This document shows positions 26,243 through 34,181 of a stretch of DNA of 64,000 nt, piece after piece (the first letter of the stretch is position 1; every line of letters starts with the position of its first letter). Position numbers and translations under genes: made by a program. Origin of the DNA: Eggerthellaceae bacterium (GTDB lineage: Bacteria; Actinomycetota; Coriobacteriia; Coriobacteriales; Eggerthellaceae). The notes beneath the pieces are model-generated. The model saw only the letters and a list, made by a program, of their open reading frames with translations, made no database searches and was not told the DNA's origin. The stretch is taken from contig JALCHN010000002.1 in assembly GCA_022644775.1 (NCBI GenBank), positions 1 through 64,000 of the forward strand. Direction: 5' to 3'.

Positions 26243-26508
26243 TGGAAGACACGCAGAAGGAAGCCACGCCCATCGAGGAGCTCACGTTCCGCCAGGCCAT
26301 GGCCGAGCTCGACGGCATCGTCGCCAAGCTAGAAAGCAATACGATGGAACTCGAAGACAGCCTGGCCGCCTACGAGCGCGGCGTCGCGCTCTTGCGCGCC
26401 CTGCGCGGCCGCCTGGACGATGCCCAGCAGAAGGTCGACGTGCTTATGGGCGAGCTCGAGCAGGACGCTTCCGACGAAGAGATCGACACGACCCTGCACA
26501 AGGCCTAG
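26239..26508 (+). CDS. xseB: Exodeoxyribonuclease VII small subunit
   Basis: The 89-residue helical protein matches XseB: TFRQAMAELDGIVAKLES, then LEDSLAAYERGVALLRALRGRLDDAQQKV, followed by an acidic tail. Several copies bind each XseA. The ATG at 26239 overlaps the xseA stop; the ATG at 26242 is an equally good start because the two are adjacent. Confidence 0.93.
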   Translation: MMEDTQKEATPIEELTFRQAMAELDGIVAKLESNTMELEDSLAAYERGVALLRALRGRLDDAQQKVDVLMGELEQDASDEEIDTTLHKA

Positions 26509-26680
26509 GCGTCCATCGCGGGCGTTTCGGCGCCTGCTTGGCGGAAGGGGGCGTTCGGCCGATTGCCCGCCGTTTTGCGCGAGAGCGGCCTGCCTGTTCG
26601 CCTTCCGTGGACGACCTTTTGCCCGCTGCCGTGTTTGGAGTACTATAGTCTGCGCTAGTATCGACCGAGAGGAGCACGCT

Positions 26681-27112
26681 GTGCAAGACGATAACTGCAT
26701 TTTCTGCAAGCTTGCGAAGCACGAGATCCCGACCAACATCGTCTACGAAGACGAGCATGTGCTCGCCTTCGACGACATGGAACCGCTCATGCCCGTGCAT
26801 GTCCTGATCATCCCCAAGGACCACTACGCCGACATCGCCGACGACGTCCCCGAAGAGACGCTCGGTCATGTGTTCGCTGCCGTCAAGAAGGTCGCCGAGA
26901 TCAAGGGCATCCGCGAAGACGGCTTCCGCTGCATGATCAACACGGGCGAAAACGCCAGCCAGAGCGTCAAGCACTTCCACGTGCACGTGCTCGGCGGCGG
27001 CTGGATGCCGCGTCCCAACGACCAGGACTGGGGCCCCAACGCCACCAACGTGGAATGGCGCACCCAGCATCGCGAAGAGATCCAGCAGGAAATGGCCCGT
27101 CACGCCGAATAG
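26681..27112 (+). CDS. HIT family nucleotide hydrolase
   Basis: The 143-residue protein is a HINT-type histidine triad protein: CIFCKLAKHEIPTNIVYED at the start, a zinc-type C-x2-C, PVHVLIIPKDHYA, and HFHVHVLGGGWM with the catalytic triad histidines. It hydrolyses AMP-linked substrates such as adenosine phosphoramidates. The GTG start follows GAGAGGAG by 6 bases. Two-gene spacing on both sides suggests its own promoter; TATAGT at 26644-26649 is a candidate -10. Confidence 0.9.
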   Translation: MQDDNCIFCKLAKHEIPTNIVYEDEHVLAFDDMEPLMPVHVLIIPKDHYADIADDVPEETLGHVFAAVKKVAEIKGIREDGFRCMINTGENASQSVKHFHVHVLGGGWMPRPNDQDWGPNATNVEWRTQHREEIQQEMARHAE

Positions 27113-27120
27113 TCTTCCGC

Positions 27121-27170
27121 AACGGCGCAGGGTGCACCCATCGGGCGATGGGACGCGCCCTGCGCCGTTT
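27121..27170 (+). terminator. Terminator after the HIT gene
   Basis: A 12-bp stem (AACGGCGCAGGG with CCCTGCGCCGTT) encloses a smaller inner hairpin (CCCATCG/CGATGGG) and is followed by T residues. Confidence 0.75.
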
Positions 27171-27245
27171 GCCGATTGCGCGCCTGAACTGCTGGTTTCA
27201 CCGCGCGTAATAGGTAGAATCACTGTTTGAGAGTGGAGGTGGCCC

Positions 27246-28466
27246 GTGAACATACTCGTGATCAACGCTGGATCTTCCTCGCTGAAGTACCAGCTCATCG
27301 ATGTCGTAACCGAAAAGGTGCTCGCCAAGGGGCTCTGCGAACGCGTGGGCTCGCGCGACTCGTTCCATAAGCACGGCGTCGACGAACGCGAGGTCGTTAT
27401 CGACAGCTACCTGCCCGACCACACGGCTGCGGTCGACTGCGTGCTCGACGAGCTCATCCACGGCGAGAATTCGCCGATCGATTCGGTCGAGGACATCGAC
27501 GCGGTGGGCCATCGCGTCGTGCAGGGCGGCGCCTACTTCGACAAATCGGTCGCCATCACGCCCGATGTGGTCGACAAGATCCGCGAACTGGCCGAACTCG
27601 CTCCCTTGCACAACATGGCTGCGCTCGCCGGCATCGAGGCCTGCACCGAGCTGCTGCCCCATGCCGAGCAGGTGGCCGTCTTCGACACGTCGTTCTTTCA
27701 GACGCTGCCGCCCAAGGCCTACATGTACGCCTTGCCCTACGACCTCTACGAACGCTACGGCATTCGCAAGTACGGCGCTCACGGCACGAGCCATCGCTAC
27801 ATTTCCCATCGCGCGGCCGAGCTTCTGGGCGAGTCGCTTTCCGATCTGAAGATGATCACCTGCCATTTGGGCAACGGCTGCTCGGTGTCGGCGATCGACC
27901 ATGGGGTTGCCGTCGACACGTCGATGGGCATGACTCCTCTCGACGGCCTTATGATGGGTACCCGCTGCGGGTCGATCGACCCCGCCATCGTGCCCTTCAT
28001 CATGGACCACGAGGGCCTGTCCACGTCCGAAGTTACCGACCTCATGAACAAAAAGTCGGGCCTGCTGGGCATTTCGGGCATCAGCAACGATCTGCGCAGC
28101 GTCGGCGAGGCCATCGACCGCGGCGACGAGCGCGCCCTGCTCGCCTACGACATGTATTCGAACGCGGTGAAGAAGTACATCGGCCAGTACATGGCCGTCA
28201 TGGCTGGCGTCGACGTGATCGTGCTCACCGGCGGCGTGGGCGAAAACGACCAGCGCATGCGCCGCATGATCTTCGCCGGCCTGCAGCCCATGGGCATCGT
28301 CATCTCCGAAGCGCGCAACCGCCAGAAGGGCTTCGAGCGCGTGATCTCGAGCGACCGGTCGAAGGTGCGCATCATCGTCGTGCCCACCAACGAAGAGCTC
28401 ATGATTGCCCGCGACACCTACGAGATCATGCACGAGCACAGCCAGATCGTGCCCTACGAGGGCTAG
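27246..28466 (+). CDS. ackA: Acetate kinase
   Basis: The 406-residue protein shows the acetate kinase signatures in order: LVINAGSSSLKYQLID, GHRVVQGG, HNMAALAGIEA, FDTSFFQTLP, YGAHGTSHRYIS, HLGNGCSVSAID, TRCGSIDPAI and LTGGVGEND. It converts acetyl phosphate and ADP to acetate and ATP, the energy-conserving end of fermentation. The GTG start has GGAGGT upstream, and TAGAAT at 27215-27220 may be the -10. Its partner pta lies convergently 256 bases downstream instead of in the same operon. Confidence 0.96.
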   Translation: MNILVINAGSSSLKYQLIDVVTEKVLAKGLCERVGSRDSFHKHGVDEREVVIDSYLPDHTAAVDCVLDELIHGENSPIDSVEDIDAVGHRVVQGGAYFDKSVAITPDVVDKIRELAELAPLHNMAALAGIEACTELLPHAEQVAVFDTSFFQTLPPKAYMYALPYDLYERYGIRKYGAHGTSHRYISHRAAELLGESLSDLKMITCHLGNGCSVSAIDHGVAVDTSMGMTPLDGLMMGTRCGSIDPAIVPFIMDHEGLSTSEVTDLMNKKSGLLGISGISNDLRSVGEAIDRGDERALLAYDMYSNAVKKYIGQYMAVMAGVDVIVLTGGVGENDQRMRRMIFAGLQPMGIVISEARNRQKGFERVISSDRSKVRIIVVPTNEELMIARDTYEIMHEHSQIVPYEG

Positions 28467-28624
28467 CGTTTTCGCAGGCGGGGTAGGGGGTGCGCGTCAA
28501 TCCCCGGGACGGCGGATCCTCGCTGCGGGCCGTGTGCTGCTTCGCAGGCACAGGGTGAGCGTCTTTCCTGCGTGAGGCACGGGGGTTCCATCGACGTCGT
28601 GCGCCGCACGTCGCTTCAGCTACC

Positions 28625-28674
28625 AAAAGCGCCCCGCCGCCTCCTTCGATGGGAGAGCGGCGGGGCGCTTTTTG
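28625..28674. terminator. Bidirectional terminator between ackA and pta
   Basis: A 12-bp GC stem (GCGCCCCGCCGC/GCGGCGGGGCGC) is flanked by AAAA on the left and TTTTT on the right, so it works on both strands. The remaining intergenic bases (28467-28624) show nothing else. Confidence 0.88.
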
Positions 28675-28722
28675 CGTGCGGGGTGCACGGGCGGACCCGT
28701 GCGGGGCGAGCAAGCGGTCCCG

Positions 28723-29724
28723 TTAGTTCTTCTTGCGCGCCTGGGCCTGGACGCAGGTGATCGCAATCACGCCCATGATGTCGTCGGCCGAAGCGCCGCG
28801 CGACAGGTCGTTGACCGGGGCGGCGATGCCCTGTGTGATGGGGCCGTAGGCTTCCGCTTTGGCGAGGCGCTGCACGAGCTTGTAGGCGATGTTGCCCGTG
28901 TCGAGGTCGGGGAAGATGAGCACGTTTGCGCGCCCGGCGACCGGCGAACCCGGGGCCTTCGAGGCGCCTACGGCCGGCACGATCGCAGCGTCGGCCTGCA
29001 GCTCGCCGTCGATCGTGAGCTCGGGGGCCGCCTCGCGGGCGAGCTTGGTGGCCTCGATCACCTTGTCACGGTCGGCGTTGGGCACGGCCGAACCCTTGGT
29101 GGAATGCGACAGCATCGCGATGGCGGGCTCGCTGTCGAACAGCATCTTCCAGCTCTTGCCCGTGCTCACGGCGATGTTGGCGAGTTTTTCGGCGTCGGGC
29201 TGAATTTCCAGGCCGCAGTCGGCGAAGAGGAAGACGCCCTTGTCGCCGAAGTCGCAGTCGGGCACGGCCATCACGAAGAAACTGCTCACTGATTTCACGC
29301 CCGGAGCGGTCTTCAAAATCTGCAGGGCCGCGCGCAAGACGTCGGCCGTCGCGTGGCAGCAGCCGCAGGTCATGCCGTCGGCGTCGCCCAGCTTCACCAT
29401 CATGGTGCCGAAGTAGACCACGTCATCCATCTTGGCGCGCGCGTCTTCGATCGTGACGCCCTTGTGCTTGCGCAGCTCGTAGAACGCCTGCGCGTAGCGC
29501 TCGCGGTCGGGGCTCGTGGCAGGGTCGACGATCGTTGCGCCGTCGAGCTTGTAGGGGGACGCTTCGATGCCGGCGGCGTCGCCCAAGATCACCACGCGGG
29601 CGATGCCGCGCTCGAGCACCTTTTCGGCGGCGGCGAGGGTGCGTTCGTCGTTGCCTTCCGGCAAGACGATGGTCTGCACGTCGGCTTGGGCGCGTGCAAT
29701 CATGGATTCGATGAATGAGCTCAT
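28723..29724 (-). CDS. pta: Phosphate acetyltransferase
   Basis: The 333-residue protein is the short Pta form (no N-terminal regulatory domain). Motifs include IVLPEGNDERTLAAAE, VYFGTMMVKLGDADGMTCG, FLFADCGLEIQPDAEKLA, AMLSHSTKGSA, and NVLIFPDLDTGNIAYKLVQ with GPITQGIAAPVNDLSRGA at the end. It interconverts acetyl-CoA and acetyl phosphate. AGGAGG lies 6 bases from the ATG. Confidence 0.95.
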   Translation of the reverse strand: MSSFIESMIARAQADVQTIVLPEGNDERTLAAAEKVLERGIARVVILGDAAGIEASPYKLDGATIVDPATSPDRERYAQAFYELRKHKGVTIEDARAKMDDVVYFGTMMVKLGDADGMTCGCCHATADVLRAALQILKTAPGVKSVSSFFVMAVPDCDFGDKGVFLFADCGLEIQPDAEKLANIAVSTGKSWKMLFDSEPAIAMLSHSTKGSAVPNADRDKVIEATKLAREAAPELTIDGELQADAAIVPAVGASKAPGSPVAGRANVLIFPDLDTGNIAYKLVQRLAKAEAYGPITQGIAAPVNDLSRGASADDIMGVIAITCVQAQARKKN

Positions 29725-29843
29725 AGGGCCTCCTAGATTGTCCTGTTTGTATGATGATAGCCGATGGCCGCGAGCGCGATTTGTACAATACTGCCTGCGG
29801 CTGATTTCGGCCGGCTGTCACACCTGCTCGAAGGATTCTGTAC

Positions 29844-30866
29844 GTGAAGACCATCTCTTTCGCCGTTCCCTGCTATAATTCCGCAGCCTATATGGACAAG
29901 TGCATCGAATCGCTGCTTCGCTGCGGCGACGACATCGAGATCATCTTGGTCAACGATGGCTCGCAGAAGGACAACACGAGCGAAAAGGCGCACGAGTGGG
30001 AATCGAAGTACCCGGGCATCATCCGCGCCATCGACCAGGAGAACCGCGGCCACGGCGGGGCGGTCAACCACGGGCTCGCCGAAGCGACCGGCCTCTACTT
30101 CAAGGTGGTCGATTCCGACGACTGGCTCGACGACATGGCCATGCTGCGCGTGATGAACTACCTGCGCCGCCAGGTCGAGCGCAAGGATCCCACCGATCTG
30201 GTGGTGGCCAACTACGTCTACGAAAAGGTGCACGAAAACGCGAGCATCGTGATGAACTACCGCAACGTCTTCCCGGTGGGCGAAGAGTTCACCTGGGACG
30301 AGGTGGGGCATTTCCGCCAGAGCCAGTACCTGCTCATGCATTCGGTCATCTACCGTACCCAGCTTTTGAAAGATTGCGGGCTCCAGCTGCCCGAGCACTG
30401 CTTCTACGTTGACAACATCTTCGTCTACGTGCCTCTGCCGCACGTGCGCACGCTTTACTACCTCGACGCCGACATGTACCGCTACTTCATCGGCCGCGAG
30501 GATCAGAGCGTCAACGAAAAAGTCATGCTCTCCCGCGTCGACCAACAGCTGCGCATCACCAAGGTCATGATCGATGCGGTCAACCCGATCGAAGACGTGC
30601 CCCAGCCCAAACTTGCGCACTACATGGAAAACTACCTGTCGATGATGATGTGCATCTGCAGCGTGTTTTTGCGTATGGGCGGCACCGAAGAAGACGAGCG
30701 CAAGCGCGACGAGATCTGGGAGTACCTGCGCGCTCGCGACGAGAAGCTCTACCGCCACGTGCGGCGCAGCGTGCTCAACATGGGCACCAACCTGCCCACG
30801 AAAGCAGGCCGCAAGCTGGGCCTGGGCGGGTATCACATCGCCCAGAAGATTTTCAAGTTCAACTAA
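29844..30866 (+). CDS. Family 2 glycosyltransferase
   Basis: The 340-residue GT-A protein starts with the nucleotide-sugar fold: ISFAVPCYNSAAYMDKCIESL, IEIILVNDGSQKDNT, ENRGHGGAVNHGL, and FKVVDSDDWL holding the DxD metal motif (residue about 93). A C-terminal helical region follows without membrane segments. It probably transfers a sugar to a wall or lipid glycan; the acceptor is unknown. The GTG start is at the usual N-terminus. TACAAT at 29784-29789 is a possible -10. Confidence 0.88.
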   Translation: MKTISFAVPCYNSAAYMDKCIESLLRCGDDIEIILVNDGSQKDNTSEKAHEWESKYPGIIRAIDQENRGHGGAVNHGLAEATGLYFKVVDSDDWLDDMAMLRVMNYLRRQVERKDPTDLVVANYVYEKVHENASIVMNYRNVFPVGEEFTWDEVGHFRQSQYLLMHSVIYRTQLLKDCGLQLPEHCFYVDNIFVYVPLPHVRTLYYLDADMYRYFIGREDQSVNEKVMLSRVDQQLRITKVMIDAVNPIEDVPQPKLAHYMENYLSMMMCICSVFLRMGGTEEDERKRDEIWEYLRARDEKLYRHVRRSVLNMGTNLPTKAGRKLGLGGYHIAQKIFKFN

Positions 30867-30871
30867 CGCCG

Positions 30872-30895
30872 AGCGCCCCGCATGGGGCGCTTTTT
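30872..30895 (+). terminator. Terminator after the glycosyltransferase gene
   Basis: An 8-bp stem AGCGCCCC/GGGGCGCT with a GCAT loop is followed by TTTT. Confidence 0.88.
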
Positions 30896-31232
30896 GATGG
30901 CAGGCAGAGGCGGCTTGGCGCTTGCCGTTTTTGGCACCGCCCCTTATGAGGGGCGCTATTCAGTGGCGGGTGGTGGCGCCTTTGCGCTCGCCGTTGTTGC
31001 CACCGGCTCGCATGAGGGAGCTTTTGAGGGCGGTGGAGTCGCTTCGCCTTTTCCCTCTCTCTTTCTAGCTTTCCGCGGCGGGACGATTTTCGCGGCTGGG
31101 AGAGCTCTTTGAGCGCCTCCTTCTTCTCGCCTTTGCCCCCGCAACGGGGCGATTTTCGCGGACTCTATGCGCGAACAGGGGGTGTGGCCAGTTGCGATGA
31201 AATCCGGAACGGGGCGTTTTCGATAGACTCCG

Positions 31233-31322
31233 GGCGCATCCCACGCGAGCGCGGGCGCTCTCGCTACCGACGGCAAGAGCGGCGAAATGGTTCGGCGCAT
31301 CCTACGCGAGCGCGGGCGCTCT
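31233..31322. repeat. 29-base direct repeat with 61-base period
   Basis: Positions 31233-31261 and 31294-31322 are identical except for one C/T change. The copies contain CACGCGAGCGCGGGCGCTCT. Confidence 0.85.
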
Positions 31323-31395
31323 GTGCCTTGCGCACGCGGGCGGTGCACGTTGCCGGACGCGGGTGGTGCACAGAGGACACGGCCGGTCGCAGCTA

Positions 31396-31547
31396 TTGAC
31401 GTACATATCTCTATTTCGCACGATTTGTTTGGCTTGATCGCACATACCTGTACAAAATATAAGATTCAGTTCACTAACGTCATTCCAAACAGGCGATGCC
31501 GCCCTCTACAGCGCTTAGGCTCCGCGAAATAGAGATATTTACGTCAA
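31396..31547. repeat. 24-base inverted repeats flanking an AT-rich 104-base core (MITE-like)
   Basis: The left arm 31396-31419 begins TTGACGTACATATC and ends TATTTCGC. The right arm 31524-31547 is its reverse complement with one mismatch. The core contains TACAAAATATAAG and no open frame. No clear target duplication flanks the arms, so a mobile origin is only a possibility. Confidence 0.65.
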
Positions 31548-31686
31548 AACCTCTCTTTGCGCGTGCGGAAGAGGGCCGGGTGCTTTGGCCGGGAGCGAGC
31601 GGCGGCTTCCTTTTGCTTTGCGATCGGATGGGGCGGCCCGGTCGAGATTCGTGCAGGGCTCGAGTCTCGGGTTTCCGGAAGCAAGG

Positions 31687-31771
31687 GCCGCATGGGGCTC
31701 GCGTCGCGGGCGGCAGGTTCGAGGTGCCGCATGGGGCTCGGGTCGCGGGCGGCAGGTTCGAGGGGCCGCAT
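31687..31771. repeat. 39-base tandem repeat, two full copies plus start of a third
   Basis: Units 31687-31725 and 31726-31764 differ at two positions, and a third begins GCCGCAT at 31765. The unit length is a multiple of three, which keeps frames open across it and explains some of the spurious ORFs. Confidence 0.85.
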
Positions 31772-32501
31772 CAAGAGGCGCAAAGTCGTGACAGCATTCG
31801 AGAGCAATCGGGGCAGGTGGATTCGCGATTGGCGGGCCCCTTCGGCACAACCGCGTCCGTGATCTGCGGCCCCCTTCGGCACGAGCGCGTGTGCGCTTCT
31901 TGGATCTTTTTCAATCAGGGGCTCTATTTGTGAAAGCCTTCGGTACGCACGAGCCTCGTTCCGCGGCTTCCTCGGCTTACGCGGCTCCTGACGTTTGGGT
32001 CTCGGGGCATGCGGGCCCCTGACCATCAGCTCCGCGGGAAATGCAGGTCCTCGATTCTCGGATCCCTCTCAGACCGTGCGACCCCCCCCAACTTGCGGAT
32101 CCTTTCGGGAACGCTTGAAGCCTGGGTATGGCGTGCCGATCAAGTTTTCGACAGAATTCGAATCCAATGTAGCGGGATTGGGTATTGATGCTGAACACAA
32201 CTAACCAAACAGTCCAATATCGGTGTCACTTGACGTGCATTTCGCTCGAAAACTTAATCGGGAGACCGTAACGGCGCCCGTTTTGTTTCAGGCTGGCCTG
32301 AAGGAAGGCGGCGGCTGGGATCGAAGGCTGTGAGCGTTTCAACGAAATCGGGACGAGCGGAACTGTGCGACTGAGCAAGTCTAACGGTCGCCGCCTGTTC
32401 GTGTCGTTCCATCGCGATCGGGTCGAGCGGAAAGGCGCGACTTACTGTGCTTGGGGTAGGGGCTCCACCTTAGTGTCGCATGGCGCGTGCGGCAGGCACG
32501 T

Positions 32502-32578
32502 CTGCTCTTCGATGATGCAGGGCGTTGGATTGATCGAGCTGCGGTGTACAGCGCTGGCGGAACTGCTCTTCGATGATG
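32502..32578. repeat. 16-base direct repeat with 61-base period
   Basis: CTGCTCTTCGATGATG occurs at 32502-32517 and again at 32563-32578. The 61-base offset equals that of the direct repeat at 31233. Confidence 0.75.
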
Positions 32579-32687
32579 TGGGGACGGGGCGGCTCCCCGT
32601 GGAAAGCTGCCGGTACGCGGTGACTGTGGCCGCGCACCGCCCGAAGCAACGTCTCACCCGACGCAACCCATCCCGCGCCGCGTGGGG

Positions 32688-34076
32688 CTAGCGCGGGTTC
32701 TTGTAGTCGGCGGGGTTCTTGCTCGTCGTGCCCGTGAGGTTGCCCTTGGTGCGCAGTTCGCGGCCGAATTGCACGGCGCCCTCGCCGAATCGGTCGCGCA
32801 CGATGTCGGTCGCCTTCGTCAGTCCCGCCCGCACCTGCTCCTGAGCCATGCGGTTGCGCTGCCTGCCCTGCACGGTGGCGTCGTCTGCAGTCGATGCGGG
32901 TTCTTCGTCGTCGAAGAGGGAGGCCTGCTGGGGCGCGGCCCCGTCGAATCGGGAGGCGGCCATGCCCACCAGCCGCAGAGCCGTGCCCGGCGCCCACACC
33001 TTGTCAAGCAGCGCATAGAGGACGGGTGCGAACACGTACTCGTCGGCGCAGGGTTCGCTGAGCTGCTGCTGGGCGGTGCGCACCGCCAAGTTGGAAAGGC
33101 GCACCTTCAGCGTGACCGTCGACGCTTCGAGCCCGTTCATGCGCAGGCGGCGGCCCACTTTGGCCGCGACCGTGGCGAGCGCCGCTTCGATGTCGGCTCG
33201 ATTGGTGAGGTCGGTTGCGAAGCTGATCTCGTTGCTCACCGATTTTGCGGGTTCGCCCTCGTAGACGACCGGGTCGGTGTCGGCGCCCATGCAGCGCGCC
33301 CGCATCAACTGGGCGTTCTTCCCGAACACTTGGCGCAGGACGCCCTCGTCGGCGTCGGCCACGTCGCCCAGGGTGGTGATCCCGAACCGGTGGAGCGCCT
33401 TCTGCGACGCCGGCCCGATCCCGCTCATCCGGGCGATGGGCAGGGGAGCGAGGAAGGCCCGCTGGCGGCCGGGGTAGACCACGGTGATCCCATGCGGTTT
33501 GTTCTCTTCGCTCGCGACCTTGGCCACGGTCTTGCTCGCGCCCAGACCCACCGAGCAGGTGACGCCCAGCTCGTCGACGCGCTTTTGGATGCGCCGGGCC
33601 ACCTCGACGGGGCTTTCGGTGCCGAAGGCTCCCGGCGTAACGTCGAGGAAGGCCTCGTCGATGCTCACCTGCTGCAGGAAGGGGCTCTCGTCGCGCATGA
33701 TCGCCATGACCGTCTGCGACATCTCGCGGTAGCGGTCGTAGTGGCCGCTCGTCCAGATGGCGTCGGGGCAGAGCCTACGGGCCACGGTGGCCGCCATGGC
33801 CGAATGGACCCCGAAGGCGCGCGCTTCGTAGGAAGCCGTTGACACGACGCCGCGGCGGTCGGCCGATCCGCCCACGATCACCGGCCTGCCCCGCCAATCG
33901 GGGTGGTCCAACTGTTCGACCGAAGCGAAGAAGGCATCGAGATCGACGAGCAGAATCGCCCGCCCTTCCCAGTGAAGGGGCGCATCGAGCGCAGCGTTCT
34001 GTGGGCTTTCGGGGGAGGCTTGTGACCCCGCGCCCGCAGGCCTCAAGATGTGGTGGCTGTCGTGGCTCGAAATCAT
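32688..34076 (-). CDS. dinB: DNA polymerase IV (Y-family)
   Basis: The 462-residue translesion polymerase shows AILLVDLDAFFASVEQ (first catalytic Asp), VVSTASYEARAFGVHSAMA, QQVSIDEAFLDV (catalytic Asp-Glu), SVGLGASKTVAKVASE, a helix-hairpin-helix MSGIGPASQKAL and a little-finger domain. A C-terminal ASLFDDEE resembles a beta-clamp binding motif (consensus QxxLF). The extra 40 residues before the palm are variable. ATG 34076 is chosen over an upstream in-frame ATG because a probable promoter and LexA box lie immediately before it. Confidence 0.92.
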   Translation of the reverse strand: MISSHDSHHILRPAGAGSQASPESPQNAALDAPLHWEGRAILLVDLDAFFASVEQLDHPDWRGRPVIVGGSADRRGVVSTASYEARAFGVHSAMAATVARRLCPDAIWTSGHYDRYREMSQTVMAIMRDESPFLQQVSIDEAFLDVTPGAFGTESPVEVARRIQKRVDELGVTCSVGLGASKTVAKVASEENKPHGITVVYPGRQRAFLAPLPIARMSGIGPASQKALHRFGITTLGDVADADEGVLRQVFGKNAQLMRARCMGADTDPVVYEGEPAKSVSNEISFATDLTNRADIEAALATVAAKVGRRLRMNGLEASTVTLKVRLSNLAVRTAQQQLSEPCADEYVFAPVLYALLDKVWAPGTALRLVGMAASRFDGAAPQQASLFDDEEPASTADDATVQGRQRNRMAQEQVRAGLTKATDIVRDRFGEGAVQFGRELRTKGNLTGTTSKNPADYKNPR

Positions 34077-34090
34077 CGAACGAGTGTACC
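34077..34090 (-). promoter_or_regulatory. Probable LexA (SOS) box of dinB
   Basis: CGAACGAGTGTACC matches 12 of 14 positions of the Gram-positive/actinobacterial LexA consensus CGAACRNRYGTTYG. It directly abuts the dinB start codon, where a bound repressor would block transcription. Confidence 0.55.
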
Positions 34091-34181
34091 ATATACGCCC
34101 TTCGGGGTGTCCTGTGCTAGAGTGGGAATCTGTCAAATTCATTCAAGGCGCCCGTGCGCCCAGGTACCGGGGAGGGCGGTT

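Larger units (their letters stand above)
30896..32687. other. Gene-free island of degenerate repeats
   Basis: About 1.8 kb contains no open frame with recognisable protein character; frames that stay open here encode Arg/Pro/Gly/Ala low-complexity text in several registers at once. Composition is uneven: GC-rich flanks surround an AT-richer centre (31395-31550). Several repeat pairs are listed separately. Additional weak duplications are seen at 30918/30984 (GCGCTTGCCG-type) and 32347/32417 (ATCGGGNCGAGCGGA-type). Confidence 0.6.

Noticed and set aside
31687-31771. Possible CRISPR array
   Set aside because: Units are directly adjacent with no spacers, only two full copies exist, and no cas gene is in the window.
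31544-32026. A 160-codon minus-strand frame in the repeat island
   Set aside because: It is open mainly because of the 39-base tandem repeat and lacks a ribosome site or protein-like composition.
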